The notes beneath the pieces are model-generated. The model was not told the DNA's origin and ran no database searches. It saw only the letters and a program-made list of their open reading frames with translations. A stretch of DNA of 64,000 nucleotides from Erwinia endophytica. Its GTDB lineage: Bacteria; Pseudomonadota; Gammaproteobacteria; Enterobacterales; Enterobacteriaceae. Made by a program: the position numbers and the translations under genes. Of this stretch, positions 38,801 to 48,368 are shown one piece after another. The stretch spans positions 350,219-414,218 of the forward strand of contig NZ_RQVV01000011.1 of NCBI RefSeq assembly GCF_009295515.1, given 5' to 3'. Numbering within the stretch: position 1 is the first letter of the stretch; each line of letters starts with the position of its first letter.

Positions 38801-39339
38801 TAAGGCTGTTCGCTCCCCATCGGATAGAGATCGAGCAATGCGCCGCGTGTGGCGTATTCTCCATGTTCCATGACCTGATCAACGTGACGATAACCCGCCT
38901 GTTCCAACTGGGCGCGTAGTGTATCGCGCGCCAGACGCTGGCCTTTTTTCATCACCAATGCGTGCCCATGCAGATAGCTGTGCGGGCAGACGCGTTGCAT
39001 CAGGGTATTGACCGGTAGGATCAGTATGCCCCGTTCAAGGGTGGGGAGATGGTAAAGGGTGGATAAACGCGAAGAGATAATTTCCTGATGTGGCGAGAAG
39101 CTGTCAAACGGCAATGTTTCCCAGTCCGCGAGTCCGACAACCGGTTCAGTGGTGAACTGTTTAATCTCATCCTGCAGGCGCAGTGCGTTTTGCATGTCTG
39201 GCGTAATCAATATCACCGGCCCCTGATGGCGAGCGATGATTTCGGCAGATTCAACGGCACAGGCGGCACCGCTCAGTTGTCCCAACTGGCGTTGGTCACC
39301 TGCTTTAATGGGCAGGGTGTATCGGAATTGTTCAGGCAT
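35896..39339 (-). CDS. mfd: Transcription-repair coupling factor Mfd
   Basis: ATP-driven DNA translocase that removes stalled RNA polymerase and recruits UvrA. Intact at 1147 aa (E. coli 1148). In order: UvrB-homology region with ADWETLPFDSFSPHQE, RNA polymerase-interacting domain (HLEHGVGRY), and the RecG-like helicase core with the Walker A VCGDVGFGKTEVAMRAA, DEEHRFG box, TLTATPIPRTL and QLRGRVGRS. The 3' end abuts the island and was not damaged. E. coli has ldtC beyond this end; it is gone here. Confidence 0.98.
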   Translation of the reverse strand: MPEQFRYTLPIKAGDQRQLGQLSGAACAVESAEIIARHQGPVILITPDMQNALRLQDEIKQFTTEPVVGLADWETLPFDSFSPHQEIISSRLSTLYHLPTLERGILILPVNTLMQRVCPHSYLHGHALVMKKGQRLARDTLRAQLEQAGYRHVDQVMEHGEYATRGALLDLYPMGSEQPYRIDFFDDEIDSLRLFEVDSQRTLEEVGAINLLPAHEFPTDKVAIELFRSQWREHFDVRREAEHIYQQVSKGTLPAGIEYWQPLFFDRPLPALFSYFPANTLLLNTGDLESSANRFWSDVMARFENRRVDPMRPLLPPESLWLRTDELFSELKKWPRIQLKNEALPEKAANTNLGYQRLPDLAVQAQARAPLDTLRHFLETFSGPVVFSVESEGRRETLLELLARIKIIPKTIQSLSAAKEAGHFLMIGASEHGFIDSLRNRAVICESDLLGERVSHRRQDNRRTINPDVLIRNLAELHPGQPVVHLEHGVGRYIGLTTLETGGIIAEYLMLAYAGDAKLYVPVSSLHLISRYAGGADENAPLHKLGSDTWSRARQKAAEKVRDVAAELLDIYALRAAKAGFAFKQDREQYQLFCDSFPFETTPDQAQAINAVLSDMCQPLAMDRLVCGDVGFGKTEVAMRAAFLAVINHKQVAVLVPTTLLAQQHYDNFRDRFANWPVRIEMLSRFRTAKEQAQIMNEARDGKIDILIGTHKLLQNELKWRDLGLLIVDEEHRFGVRHKERIKAMRANVDILTLTATPIPRTLNMAMSGMRDLSIIATPPARRLAVKTFVREYDNLVVREAILREVLRGGQVYYLYNDVENIEKAANRIAELVPEARVAIGHGQMRERDLEQVMNDFHHQRFNVLVCTTIIETGIDIPTANTIIIERADHFGLAQLHQLRGRVGRSHHQAYAWLLTPHPKAMTTDAQKRLEAIASLEDLGAGFALATHDLEIRGAGELLGEDQSGQMETIGFTLYMELLENAVDALKEGRESSLEDLTSNQTEVELRMPSLLPDNYIPDVNTRLSFYKRIASAQQEDELDDLKVELIDRFGQLPDAARNLLDIAALRLTARKIGIRRVEASEKGGFIEFAEQNKADPGWLIGLLQKEPQHWRLDGPSKLKFIRDLSERKERMKWVRDFMDQLLANAA

Positions 39340-39417
39340 AATCAGTCAGACGGTCTCTTTGACTTATAAGGAGAGCAGGGACATCGCGTCCCTGTTTCGG
39401 CTAACCGGAGTATACCT

Positions 39418-39627
39418 CTATTTTGGTGATTGTTGGGTGTAGTGCATTCGGGGGTGGTCAATATTTGCCCAGATCAGCTCATTTTCCTGGTGGTAACTGT
39501 GGTTACCGTCATCCCATTTTACGTAGTAACCTGCCGGAGCCGCATCCTGTTCGAAGACGTTAACAATCATCCCTTTGATATCACCTGTTTTGTGTCTGAC
39601 AATACTGCCTTTAGGATATTTAGACAT
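39418..39627 (-). CDS. Small conserved-looking protein of unknown function
   Basis: A 69-aa minus-strand frame upstream of mfd with a good ribosome binding site (GAAGGGGAAC) before its ATG. The sequence starts MSKYPKGSIVRHKTGDIKGM and contains AAPAGYYVKWDDGN; the pattern of Gly, Val and aromatic residues suggests a small beta-barrel (SH3-like) fold. I do not recognise the family with confidence. It lies between mfd and the divergent lolCDE operon, where E. coli has ycfT. Confidence 0.7.
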   Translation of the reverse strand: MSKYPKGSIVRHKTGDIKGMIVNVFEQDAAPAGYYVKWDDGNHSYHQENELIWANIDHPRMHYTQQSPK

Positions 39628-39901
39628 GTTCCCCTTCCCGCGCTGGCTCTACGACATTATCGCTACTACAAGTATTGCCCCCTTCACTGAGGTCGCAATA
39701 CTCAATTTATGCTGATTGTTGTGTGATAATTAAACTATTGGCGTTTGTTTTTTGTGCGTCAGCGCCGTATTTGCAGTAACGGACGCCTTTGCTGACAAAA
39801 CAATACAACCGACTCAGTAGCTTAGAGGTTCCATAACGTGGGCCGCTCCTTTATCATCTTCGGCAACTTTTTGTCTTATTCACCGCCAGAAGACGGATTA
39901 C

Positions 39902-41101
39902 ATGTATCAACCTGTCGCGTTATTCATCGGTCTGCGCTACATGCGTGGACGAGCATCAGACCGCTTCGGGCGGTTTGTTTCCTGGCTCTCTGCCATCGGC
40001 ATCACCCTGGGGGTGCTGGCGCTGGTGACCGTATTGTCGGTTATGAACGGCTTTGAGCATGAACTGGAAAAAAGCACCCTCAACCTGATGCCTCAGGTGT
40101 TGATTACCCGTGAAAACGGTTCTATTAATCCACAGCAAATCCCGGCCAGTTCGTTACAGTTGCAGGGGGTTAGCCGTATAACCTCGTTAACCACCAGTGA
40201 TGTTGTGTTGCAAAGCGCCCGTAGCGTTGGGGTGGGCGTGATGTTGGGGATTAACCCCGACGAGCCGGAGCCGCTGACGCCATTTCTGGACAACGTCCAG
40301 CAGAGTGCGCTGCAGTCTGGTCAGTACAACGTGATTGTTGGCGAACAACTGGCACAGCAGCTAGGGCTGAAGCGGGGTGATGAGCTGCGCCTGATGGTGC
40401 CTTCTGTCAGCCAGTTCACCCCGATGGGCCGTCTACCGAGCCAGCGTTTGTTTACTGTGGTGGGGACCTTTGCCGCTAACAGTGATGTTGATGGTTACCA
40501 GATTCTGGTTAACCAGCAGGATGCCTCTCGTCTGATGCGTTACCCGTTGGGGAATATAACTGGCTGGCGTCTGTGGCTGGATAAACCGTTGCAGGTTGAT
40601 GCGCTTAGCCAGCAGAAACTGCCTGACGGGCTGGTCTGGAAAGACTGGCGTGAACGTAAGGGAGAATTGTTCCAGGCGGTCAAAATGGAGAAAAATATGA
40701 TGGGGCTGTTGCTCAGCCTGATCGTCGCCGTTGCCGCTTTTAATATCGTCACCTCGCTGGGGCTGTTGATCATGGAGAAGCAAGGCGAAGTGGCAATCCT
40801 GCAGACTCAGGGACTGACGCGCCGTCAGATTGTGCTGGTCTTTATGGTGCAGGGCGCGACGGCTGGCATCTTTGGCGCGGTACTGGGGGCGTTTTTGGGC
40901 GTGCTGTTGTCCAGTCAGTTGAACAACCTGATGCCACTGATTGGTCTCTTTCTTGACGGTGCGGCGCTGCCGGTCGATATTTCTGTCCCGCAGGTGGTGA
41001 CGATTGTTATCACCGCGATAGTGGTGGCGCTACTTTCCACGCTTTATCCTTCCTGGCGCGCGGCCGCCGTCCAACCTGCTGAGGCTTTACGTTATGAGTA
41101 A
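39902..41101 (+). CDS. lolC: Lipoprotein-releasing system membrane subunit LolC
   Basis: With LolD and LolE forms the inner-membrane ABC machine that extracts lipoproteins and hands them to LolA. 399 aa, equal to E. coli. A first membrane segment (about residues 25-47) is followed by a large periplasmic domain with the LolA-binding hook region ([15 protein letters not shown]) and three C-terminal membrane segments. It overlaps lolD by 8 bp. Confidence 0.97.
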   Translation: MYQPVALFIGLRYMRGRASDRFGRFVSWLSAIGITLGVLALVTVLSVMNGFEHELEKSTLNLMPQVLITRENGSINPQQIPASSLQLQGVSRITSLTTSDVVLQSARSVGVGVMLGINPDEPEPLTPFLDNVQQSALQSGQYNVIVGEQLAQQLGLKRGDELRLMVPSVSQFTPMGRLPSQRLFTVVGTFAANSDVDGYQILVNQQDASRLMRYPLGNITGWRLWLDKPLQVDALSQQKLPDGLVWKDWRERKGELFQAVKMEKNMMGLLLSLIVAVAAFNIVTSLGLLIMEKQGEVAILQTQGLTRRQIVLVFMVQGATAGIFGAVLGAFLGVLLSSQLNNLMPLIGLFLDGAALPVDISVPQVVTIVITAIVVALLSTLYPSWRAAAVQPAEALRYE

Positions 41102-41798
41102 CCCAATTCTGTTGCAGTGTAACAACCTGTGCAAACGCTATCAGGAAGGCAGTGTGCAGACTGATGTACTGCGTAATGTCTCTTTCAGCGTGGCGCCAGG
41201 TGAAATGATGGCGATCGTCGGCAGTTCCGGTTCAGGCAAAAGTACGTTGATGCACCTGTTGGGCGGGCTGGATACGCCCACGTCCGGCGACGTGGTGTTT
41301 AACGGCAAATCACTTAACGGCATGTCTTCCGCGGCTAAAGCGGAGTTACGTAACCGCGAACTGGGTTTTATCTATCAGTTCCACCACCTGCTGCCGGATT
41401 TTAGTGCGCTGGAGAATGTGGCGATGCCCCTGCTGATCGGTAAAGTGGCTAAGGTCGAGGCACAGGCAAAAGCCCTTGAGATGCTCAGTGCTGTAGGGCT
41501 TGATAAACGAGCGGCTCATCGGCCAGCCGAGCTTTCTGGCGGCGAGCGGCAGCGTGTCGCCATCGCCCGGGCGTTGGTTAATAATCCGCGTCTGGTGCTG
41601 GCGGATGAACCCACAGGTAATCTGGATGCCCGTAACGCTGATGCTATTTTTGATCTGCTGGGTGAGCTAAACGTGCGGCAGGGGACGGCTTTCCTGGTGG
41701 TGACCCATGACCTGCATCTGGCGAAGCGGCTTAACCGCCAGATGGAAATGCGTGATGGTCAGTTAAGTGGCAACGTGACTCTGGCAGGGCTGATGTAA
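41094..41798 (+). CDS. lolD: Lipoprotein-releasing system ATPase LolD
   Basis: ABC ATPase powering lipoprotein release. 234 aa with Walker A (GSSGSGKST), the LolD-type Q-loop region [18 protein letters not shown], signature [15 protein letters not shown] and Walker [13 protein letters not shown]. It overlaps lolC and shares one base with the lolE start, so the three genes are translationally coupled. Confidence 0.97.
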   Translation: MSNPILLQCNNLCKRYQEGSVQTDVLRNVSFSVAPGEMMAIVGSSGSGKSTLMHLLGGLDTPTSGDVVFNGKSLNGMSSAAKAELRNRELGFIYQFHHLLPDFSALENVAMPLLIGKVAKVEAQAKALEMLSAVGLDKRAAHRPAELSGGERQRVAIARALVNNPRLVLADEPTGNLDARNADAIFDLLGELNVRQGTAFLVVTHDLHLAKRLNRQMEMRDGQLSGNVTLAGLM

Positions 41799-43042
41799 TG
41801 ACGGGGCCTCTCTCTTTTCTTCTCGGGCAGCGTTTTAGCCGTGGGCGACGTCGTGGTGGCATGGTGTCGTTGATTTCCGTACTTTCCACCGTGGGTATCG
41901 CGCTGGGGGTGGCGGTGTTGATTGTTGGCTTGAGTGCGATGAATGGTTTTGAGCGCGAGCTGAACAATCGTATTCTCGCGGTGGTGCCTCATGGTGAAAT
42001 AGAACCGGTTAATCAGCCCTTTACTGGCTGGCAGGGGCTGCTACCCAAAGTGGAGCAGGTCAACGGCATCGCCGCGGCTGCACCCTATATTAACTTCACC
42101 GGGTTGATTGAAAGCGGCGCTAAGCTCCAGGCCATCCAGGTGAAAGGCGTTGACCCACAGCAGGAAACTAAACTGAGTGCGTTGCCGTCCTGGGTACAGA
42201 ACCATGCCTGGCAGAGTTTTGGGGCTGGAAAACAGCAGATAATCCTTGGGCAAGGTGTGGCGAAAAGTCTTAACGTTAAACAGGGAGACTGGCTGACCAT
42301 CATGATCCCTAACAGTGACCCGCAACACAAATTGCTGCAACCAAAGCGTGTTCGCTTACAGGTTAGCGGTATTCTGGCCCTCAGCGGCATGCTTGATCAC
42401 AGCCTGGCGTTAGTTCCGCTGGCCGATGCACAACAGTATCTGGGCATGGGGGATAGTGTCACGGGTATTGCATTGAAAATGAACAACCCTTTTGCCGCGC
42501 AGAAACTGGTACGTGACGCGGGTGAAGCGACGCATTCTTACGTTTATATCCGTAGCTGGATTGGCACATACGGCTACATGTACCGTGATATCCAGATGAT
42601 CCGCGCCATTATGTATCTGGCAATGGTATTGGTGATTGGGGTGGCCTGCTTCAACATTGTTTCCACGTTGGTGATGGCGGTGAAGGACAAGCGCGGTGAT
42701 ATCGCGATTTTACGCACCCTCGGAGCAAAGGATGGGCTGATCCGCGCTATCTTTGTCTGGTATGGCCTGATGGCCGGTCTGGTGGGGAGTATCAGTGGCG
42801 TGGTGATCGGTGTGTTGGTGGCGTTGAATCTCACACCGATTATTCATGGGATTGAAATGCTAACGGGCTACCATTTTCTGTCCGGTGATATCTACTTTAT
42901 TGATTTTCTGCCGTCAGAGGTTCACTGGCTGGACGTGGTTATCGTGCTGGTGACGTCACTGATACTCAGCCTGATAGCCAGTTGGTATCCGGCCAGAAGG
43001 GCGAGCCGGATCGATCCCGCCCGCGTGCTCAGTGGTCAGTAA
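41798..43042 (+). CDS. lolE: Lipoprotein-releasing system membrane subunit LolE
   Basis: Lipoprotein-binding partner of LolC, 414 aa (E. coli 414). Same topology as LolC: N-terminal membrane segment, periplasmic domain, three C-terminal segments; [23 protein letters not shown] end. In E. coli nagK follows; here cobB comes next, about 100 bp on. Confidence 0.97.
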   Translation: MTGPLSFLLGQRFSRGRRRGGMVSLISVLSTVGIALGVAVLIVGLSAMNGFERELNNRILAVVPHGEIEPVNQPFTGWQGLLPKVEQVNGIAAAAPYINFTGLIESGAKLQAIQVKGVDPQQETKLSALPSWVQNHAWQSFGAGKQQIILGQGVAKSLNVKQGDWLTIMIPNSDPQHKLLQPKRVRLQVSGILALSGMLDHSLALVPLADAQQYLGMGDSVTGIALKMNNPFAAQKLVRDAGEATHSYVYIRSWIGTYGYMYRDIQMIRAIMYLAMVLVIGVACFNIVSTLVMAVKDKRGDIAILRTLGAKDGLIRAIFVWYGLMAGLVGSISGVVIGVLVALNLTPIIHGIEMLTGYHFLSGDIYFIDFLPSEVHWLDVVIVLVTSLILSLIASWYPARRASRIDPARVLSGQ

Positions 43043-43144
43043 TCTTTTGATGCCAGGGGATAAATGACTGGTCATGTTGCCACGGAGACCTAAGCGGAAT
43101 ACGTGATAGCGTACTCTTGCATGTTAAAGACCAGAGGAATGATG

Positions 43145-43978
43145 ATGCGTATACCCCGTTGCCAGTTAAGACTGGCGCGTTATAAGAAAACCCGACGTCA
43201 GGTGCATCAGCGCTTTCGTCAGCGCATTTTTGAGCGTGATCGTAACATCGAAATAGCCCGCCATCCGCTGCCCCGAGTGGTGGTACTGACCGGGGCCGGG
43301 ATCTCCGCTGAATCGGGTATTCGGACGTTTCGCGCGGCAGATGGCCTGTGGGAAGATCACAAAGTGGAAGATGTCGCCACACCAGAGGGATTCATCCGCG
43401 ACCCGGTGAAGGTGCAGGCATTCTACAATGCCCGCCGTCGCCAGCTTCAGCAGCCTGGAATCGAACCGAACGCCGCGCATAAAGCTTTGGCTGAGCTGGA
43501 AGAGGCGCTGGGCGATCATTTCTTGTTGGTCACTCAGAACATCGACAACCTGCATGAACGGGCCGGTAGCCGCAATATTATTCATATGCACGGCGAGTTG
43601 CTGAAGGTGCGCTGTACCACCAGTAGTCAGGTGTTGTACTGGCAGGAAGACGTGAAGGCTGATGATCGCTGCCACTGTTGCCAGTTCCCTTCAACGCTGC
43701 GCCCACATGTGGTGTGGTTTGGTGAGATGCCACTGCAAATGGATGAGATTTATGAGGCGCTAAGGCAGGCCGACTATTTTGTCGCTATCGGTACTTCCGG
43801 CCATGTTTATCCGGCCGCCGGTTTTGTCCATGAGGCGAAGTTGCAGGGGGCGCATACGATTGAACTTAATCTGGAACCAAGCCAGGTGGGTAGCGAGTTT
43901 GAAGAAAAAGAGTACGGTCTCGCCAGTGACGTCGTGCCAAAATTTGTGCAAAATTTGCTGAAAAAGCTCGGTAAATAA
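43145..43978 (+). CDS. cobB: NAD-dependent protein deacylase CobB (sirtuin)
   Basis: Sirtuin that removes acetyl and succinyl groups from lysines, for example on Acs. Three ATGs in a row (43139, 43142, 43145) follow AGAGGA; the last has the best spacing and gives 277 aa, matching the long E. coli form with a basic N-terminus. Motifs: [16 protein letters not shown] (NAD), [12 protein letters not shown], catalytic His in IHMHGE, zinc Cys in KVRC and DRCHCCQ, HVVWFGE and [11 protein letters not shown]. Confidence 0.96.
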   Translation: MRIPRCQLRLARYKKTRRQVHQRFRQRIFERDRNIEIARHPLPRVVVLTGAGISAESGIRTFRAADGLWEDHKVEDVATPEGFIRDPVKVQAFYNARRRQLQQPGIEPNAAHKALAELEEALGDHFLLVTQNIDNLHERAGSRNIIHMHGELLKVRCTTSSQVLYWQEDVKADDRCHCCQFPSTLRPHVVWFGEMPLQMDEIYEALRQADYFVAIGTSGHVYPAAGFVHEAKLQGAHTIELNLEPSQVGSEFEEKEYGLASDVVPKFVQNLLKKLGK

Positions 43979-43991
43979 TCGCGGCTCAAAT

Positions 43992-44020
43992 CAACAGAGC
44001 AACAGCGGGTTGCCCTGTTG
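43992..44020. terminator. Hairpin between convergent cobB and sitD
   Basis: CAACAGAGCAAC and GTTGCCCTGTTG pair over 12 positions with one mismatch around a 5-base loop. No strong T-tract on either side, so it is a weak bidirectional terminator candidate. Confidence 0.5.
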
Positions 44021-44066
44021 ATGGTGCCGGAACGGGCATTTCAATCTGTTTCCTACCCTCTGCTAT

Positions 44067-44912
44067 TCATGCCGGTTGCAGCGTTGTGCGGCGTCTGGCT
44101 TTCATGCTGACTGACACAAACACCGCGATAAACACCATGGCGAAAAGTACCACAATGGTTGGTGCAGGGGCGCTGTCGAGAAAGAAAGACAGATAGACGC
44201 CGCTGAAGGTGACGATTATTGACAGCAATAAGGCGACCAGTAGCATGCTGGAAAATGTTCGTGTCAGCAGCAAGGCAATGGCGCCAGGGGCTATCAGCAG
44301 TGAGATAGTCAGGATAATCCCCACGGCTTTCAGTGCGGCCACGATAGTCAGGGCGGTCATGCACAGTAGTCCATAATGCAGCAGTTTGCTATTCAGGCCA
44401 CAGGCACTGGCCTGGCATGCATCGAAGGCATAGAGCAAAAAATCGCGCCATTTGACCACAAAAATCGCGAGAATCAGTAACGCAATGGCCCCTGTTTCGG
44501 CTAAATCACCGAGATTAATGCCCAGCATATCGCCAAACAGAATGTGGTCGAGATGGATCTCGGCTTTCACTGCCACGGACATAATCAACCCGATGGCAAA
44601 CATCGCGGAAAATACGATACCCATCAGTGCATCCTGTTTTATCCTGCTGTTTTCATTTAGAAATCCGGTCGATACCGCACAGAAAAGACCGGCAAAAAAT
44701 GCCCCGACGCCAAAAGGCAGTCCGATCATGTAAGCCAGTACCACCCCGGGAAATACCGCATGACTCATGGCATCGCCCATCAGTGCCCAGCCTTTCAACA
44801 CCAGTAAACAGGAGATCAGCGCAGCGGGAATGGCGATCAGCACCGCAATCCACAGGGCGTTGACCATAAAGCTAAACTGGAAAGGTTGCAGCAGTACTGA
44901 AAGGAGACTCAT
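44067..44912 (-). CDS. sitD: Mn/Fe ABC transporter permease SitD
   Basis: Second permease of the SitABCD (YfeABCD-type) importer of manganese and ferrous iron. 281 aa, ABC-3 family with about eight membrane segments (for example LWIAVLIAIPAALISCLLVL and ALWHDAMSHAVFPGV-type region GDAMSHAVFPGVVLAYM). Its start overlaps the sitC stop by 4 bp. Last gene of the operon. Confidence 0.93.
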   Translation of the reverse strand: MSLLSVLLQPFQFSFMVNALWIAVLIAIPAALISCLLVLKGWALMGDAMSHAVFPGVVLAYMIGLPFGVGAFFAGLFCAVSTGFLNENSRIKQDALMGIVFSAMFAIGLIMSVAVKAEIHLDHILFGDMLGINLGDLAETGAIALLILAIFVVKWRDFLLYAFDACQASACGLNSKLLHYGLLCMTALTIVAALKAVGIILTISLLIAPGAIALLLTRTFSSMLLVALLLSIIVTFSGVYLSFFLDSAPAPTIVVLFAMVFIAVFVSVSMKARRRTTLQPA

Positions 44913-45778
44913 GGGGTTTCTCCTGAGGCGAGCATCGTCTGGAGAGCACGTTTATGTCGCTTCAGCCAGCCATATTTGGGTGAGAACAAAAAAGCCAGCA
45001 GGAAGATTAATGCCTGGGTGACCACAATAATTCCTCCCGTCGCACCATCCAGAAAATAGCTGCTCCAGGCACCAAGAAAACTGGTTAACGCTCCGATAAT
45101 AACCGCGAGAATCAGCAGCCGTGGAAAGCGGTCTGTCAGTAAATAAGCCGTGGCGCCCGGGGCAACCACCATGCAGACCACCAGAAACGCGCCGACTGTT
45201 TGCAGCGCCGCTACCGTGGTGACTGACAGTAATACGAAGAACAGCACTTTTAACCTCGGCGGGTTCAGACCAATTGTCCATGCGTGGTTCTCATCAAAGA
45301 AGACCACCAGCAGATCTTTCCATTTCAGCAATAAAATTGTCAGAGAAACGAAGCCAATAATGGCTAATTGCAGAATGTCGGCCGGTGAAATGGCCAGAAT
45401 ATTGCCTGAGACAATGGTCTGGATATTCACCGAGGCCGGATTAAGCGAAACCATAAATAAGCCAAAGCCAAAGAAAGAAGAAAAGATGATCCCGATAATG
45501 GTATCTTCCCGCAGGCGTGAACGTTGATTGAGGAACAGCATCGCCCCCGCCGCCAGACCTCCCGAGAAGAATGCGCCAAGAGAGAAGGGTAAACCCAGCA
45601 TATAAGCACCAGCCACGCCAGGTACAATGGCATGTGACAGCGCATCACCAATCAACGACCAGCCTTTCAGCATCAGATAGCAGGAGAGAAAGGCGCACAC
45701 GCCCCCGACCAACGCGGAAACCCACATGGCGTTCAGCATGTACTGATAGGTAAAAGGTTCCAGTAAGATAGCCATCAT
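44909..45778 (-). CDS. sitC: Mn/Fe ABC transporter permease SitC
   Basis: First permease of the same importer, 289 aa, ABC-3 family. It has repeated hydrophobic segments and the coupling-region motif IGDALSHAIVPGVAGAYM, paralogous to SitD. It overlaps sitB and sitD by 4 bp each, so the four genes are probably translated in a fixed ratio. Confidence 0.93.
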   Translation of the reverse strand: MMAILLEPFTYQYMLNAMWVSALVGGVCAFLSCYLMLKGWSLIGDALSHAIVPGVAGAYMLGLPFSLGAFFSGGLAAGAMLFLNQRSRLREDTIIGIIFSSFFGFGLFMVSLNPASVNIQTIVSGNILAISPADILQLAIIGFVSLTILLLKWKDLLVVFFDENHAWTIGLNPPRLKVLFFVLLSVTTVAALQTVGAFLVVCMVVAPGATAYLLTDRFPRLLILAVIIGALTSFLGAWSSYFLDGATGGIIVVTQALIFLLAFLFSPKYGWLKRHKRALQTMLASGETP

Positions 45779-46623
45779 GATTGCTCCCTGATGGGGATCC
45801 GAGCCGGCTGACTGGCAACCACAGCGGCAGAGGGGGGGATACCTCCTTCCACCGCCATTGGGTATAAAATGCCATCGAAGGTTTTAGCGAGATTTTGCTG
45901 TGTAAAGGTGTCGGGTGTTGGGCCACAGGCCAGCACGGTGCCTTTTACCAGCACGGTGTAATCACAGAAGCGGCTGACGACGGAAAGATTGTGTGTCGAC
46001 ACCAGTAGCGTACAGCCTTCATCACGCATTTCTTGCAGTAGCGCGATAATCCGTTCTTCTGTTTGTACATCAATCCCGGTAAACGGTTCGTCAAGCAGTA
46101 CAATTTTTCCACCCTGAGCGATAGCTCTGGCAAGGAAAATGCGTTTCTTTTGCCCGCCGGAAAGCTCGCCAATTTGCCGTTGACGAAAATCACGCATTCC
46201 CACCCGCTCAAGCGCGGCATTGACCGCATCATGGTCGGCTTTACGTGCGATGCGCAGCATGCCCATATGGCCGAAGCGCCCCATCATCACTACGTCTTCC
46301 ACTAATACCGGGAAGTCCCAGTCAACGTCTTCTGACTGGGGAACATAGGCCACCAGATTTTTTTTCAGCGCCTGCCGGGGAGGCATATCAAGCAGCGTCA
46401 CTTTCCCCTGGGAGAGTGGGACAAACCCCATAATGGCTTTGAACAGCGTGGACTTTCCGGCACCATTGACCCCCAGCAGTGCGGCAATGCTGCCCTGAGG
46501 GATGTTCAATTCGGCATTGTGCAGAGCAGTATGACCATTGCGGTAAGTCACGGTAACGTCGCTGACCAGGATACCGCCGCTTTTACGTCGCGAAGACGGC
46601 TGGGATAAGGTTGAGGTTTTCAT
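45775..46623 (-). CDS. sitB: Mn/Fe ABC transporter ATPase SitB
   Basis: ATPase of the metal importer, 282 aa. Walker A (LGVNGAGKSTLFK), signature LSGGQKKRIFLARAI and Walker B (IVLLDEPFTGID) are intact, with the FVPLSQGKV and PQSEDVDWDFP region typical of metal-type ABC ATPases. It overlaps sitA and sitC by 4 bp. Confidence 0.94.
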   Translation of the reverse strand: MKTSTLSQPSSRRKSGGILVSDVTVTYRNGHTALHNAELNIPQGSIAALLGVNGAGKSTLFKAIMGFVPLSQGKVTLLDMPPRQALKKNLVAYVPQSEDVDWDFPVLVEDVVMMGRFGHMGMLRIARKADHDAVNAALERVGMRDFRQRQIGELSGGQKKRIFLARAIAQGGKIVLLDEPFTGIDVQTEERIIALLQEMRDEGCTLLVSTHNLSVVSRFCDYTVLVKGTVLACGPTPDTFTQQNLAKTFDGILYPMAVEGGIPPSAAVVASQPARIPIREQS

Positions 46624-47540
46624 GGTTGTAACCCATCACTGATCCCTTGCACGACGGTTGCCGTGGTGACGCGCAGTAAATCAAGATAGGTGGGAACCGG
46701 ACCATCTGCGGCGCTGAGGGAATCGACATAGAGCACGCCGCCGTAATGCGCGCCCGTTTCTTTCGCCACCTGACGGGCGGGTTTATCCGAGATGGTGCTT
46801 TCGCTGAATACGGCGGGGATCGAGAATTTTTTAACCGCGTCGATAACTTTCCTTACCTGTTGCGGCGTTCCCTGCTGGTCGGCGTTGATTGGCCACAGAT
46901 ACAGTTCTTTCAGCCCAAGATCACGCGTCAGGTAAGAAAATGCCCCTTCGCTGCTCACCAGCCAGCGCTTTTCTGGTGGAATACGGCTAATTGCTTCGCG
47001 GAGTGGCGCAATAGTTGCGGCGATTTTTTGCTGATAAATTTCCGCATTTTTACGGTAAGTTTCCGCATTCTCTGGATCATATTTCACCAGTGCGTCACGG
47101 ATGTTATTGACATAGATACGGGCATTTTCGGCAGACATCCATGCGTGCGGGTTAGGTTTGCCGTGGTAGGGGCCTTCGGTTATCCCCATGGGAACCACGC
47201 CCATGGAAACTTCCACCTCCGGGACTGCGGATAAGTGTTGATAAAACTTTTTGAACCACAATTCCAGACTGAGTCCATTTGACAGGATCAGTTGGGCATT
47301 CTGGGCATGACGGATATCGCCAGGCGTGGGTTGATATTCATGAATTTCCGCACCAGGCTTGGTGATTGATTCGACTACAGCCGCATCACCCGCTACATTT
47401 TTCGCCATATCGGCAATGATGGTGAAGGTGGTCACCACTTTAAATTTATCCTGTGCTGACGCGTAAGGTGCGCTGAGCATCAATATCACGTTGAACAGGC
47501 CAGTACAGGCCCACACGGCCATCAACCCTTTTTTTCGCAT
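46620..47540 (-). CDS. sitA: Mn/Fe ABC transporter substrate-binding protein SitA
   Basis: Periplasmic metal-binding protein (cluster A-I). The ATG at 47540 follows AGGAGTCAAC and opens a signal peptide ending YASAQ; an in-frame start at 47573 lies within the operator region and is unlikely. Metal ligands appear in the expected places: His in EIHEYQPTPGD, His in KPNPHAWMS, Glu in VSSEGAFSY and Asp in YVDSLS. 306 aa. First gene of sitABCD. Confidence 0.95.
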   Translation of the reverse strand: MRKKGLMAVWACTGLFNVILMLSAPYASAQDKFKVVTTFTIIADMAKNVAGDAAVVESITKPGAEIHEYQPTPGDIRHAQNAQLILSNGLSLELWFKKFYQHLSAVPEVEVSMGVVPMGITEGPYHGKPNPHAWMSAENARIYVNNIRDALVKYDPENAETYRKNAEIYQQKIAATIAPLREAISRIPPEKRWLVSSEGAFSYLTRDLGLKELYLWPINADQQGTPQQVRKVIDAVKKFSIPAVFSESTISDKPARQVAKETGAHYGGVLYVDSLSAADGPVPTYLDLLRVTTATVVQGISDGLQP

Positions 47541-47564
47541 GTATGTTGACTCCTGAAAAGAGAG

Positions 47565-47601
47565 ATATAGCAATAGCTATGAAATATAGCATTGGCTATA
47601 T
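47565..47601. promoter_or_regulatory. Two tandem MntR-like boxes
   Basis: ATATAGCAATAGCTAT (47565-47580) and ATATAGCATTGGCTATAT (47584-47601) are both dyads with TATAGC/GCTAT arms like the enterobacterial MntR site. They lie 25-60 bp before the sitA start. Confidence 0.75.
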
Positions 47602-47603
47602 CA

Positions 47604-47622
47604 GATGACAATCATTCTCATT
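47604..47622. promoter_or_regulatory. Fur-like box upstream of sitA
   Basis: GATGACAATCATTCTCATT matches the Fur consensus GATAATGATAATCATTATC well, directly beside the MntR-like boxes. Combined Fur and MntR control of sit is known in Salmonella and fits here. Confidence 0.7.
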
Positions 47623-47672
47623 TTCTATTGGATTGACCATACATGCGGTGTTGAACTGCGGTGGCTTAAAAA

Positions 47673-47695
47673 CCGGAAAATATTTTTCTTTCCGG
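47673..47695. repeat. Inverted repeat in sitA-peroxiredoxin gap
   Basis: CCGGAAA and TTTCCGG around a 9-base T-rich loop, about 70 bp before the peroxiredoxin start. It may be an operator or a leader hairpin. Confidence 0.45.
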
Positions 47696-47764
47696 CGAAA
47701 CTTTTTGTCGTACCACAGCGAACTGTAAGAGACAGCACTTTTGCTAATCCTGATGGAGCTTTTC

Positions 47765-48328
47765 ATGAACCGTACAAAAAAACTGCTATGTTCTCTGTCC
47801 ACGGCTGCATTCATGAGCCTTGCTCTGCCGGTTATTCACGCTGAGGCGGCGCTTCCTGTCGGCGCCCAGGCTCCCGACTTTACGTTACAAGGGGCGCTGG
47901 CTGGGAAACCGCTAACCTTCTCTTTACAGCAGGCACTGCAAAAAGGGCCTGTCGTACTCTACTTTTTCCCGGCGGCCTTCACCAAAGGTTGTACGATTGA
48001 GGCGCATGATTTTGCCGAGGCCACCGACAGTTTTAAAAAACTGGGGGCGACGGTTATTGGCGTCACTGCGGGGAATACCGATCAGGTTGGCGAATTCTCC
48101 AGGCTGGAATGTCGGGATAAATTTGCTGTCGCGGCGGATCCTGGGGCTAAAATCGCCAGTGAATACCAGACAACCATGCAGATGAAGGGTAAAACGGTTT
48201 CTGATCGTACTTCCTACGTTATCGCGCCGGACGGTAAGATCCTGCTGAGCTATACCGACCGCAATCCGGATATTCACATCCAAAAAGCAATGGATGCAGT
48301 GAAACATTACGCCGCCGACCATTCCTGA
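47765..48328 (+). CDS. Secreted peroxiredoxin (AhpC/TSA, BCP-like)
   Basis: Thiol peroxidase predicted to act in the periplasm. The ATG at 47765 follows GGAGC and opens a signal peptide (NRTKKLLCSLSTAAFMSLA, cleavage near HAEA). The thioredoxin-fold domain has VGAQAPDFTLQG and the peroxidatic Cys in FFPAAFTKGCTIEA (residue 76). BCP-type enzymes often have a resolving Cys five residues later; here that position is His, and the other Cys is C116 (LECRDKF). 187 aa. It begins a run with a DsbD-like reductase, a sigma factor and an anti-sigma, which suggests it is reduced through that membrane protein. Confidence 0.88.
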   Translation: MNRTKKLLCSLSTAAFMSLALPVIHAEAALPVGAQAPDFTLQGALAGKPLTFSLQQALQKGPVVLYFFPAAFTKGCTIEAHDFAEATDSFKKLGATVIGVTAGNTDQVGEFSRLECRDKFAVAADPGAKIASEYQTTMQMKGKTVSDRTSYVIAPDGKILLSYTDRNPDIHIQKAMDAVKHYAADHS

Positions 48329-48368
48329 TAACCGTTGCCAGGTAAATCACTCGCCGACAGAGGCCGCT

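Noticed and set aside
47741..47764. Earlier start for the peroxiredoxin
   Set aside because: Would place eight residues before a standard signal peptide; the ATG at 47765 has the better ribosome binding site.
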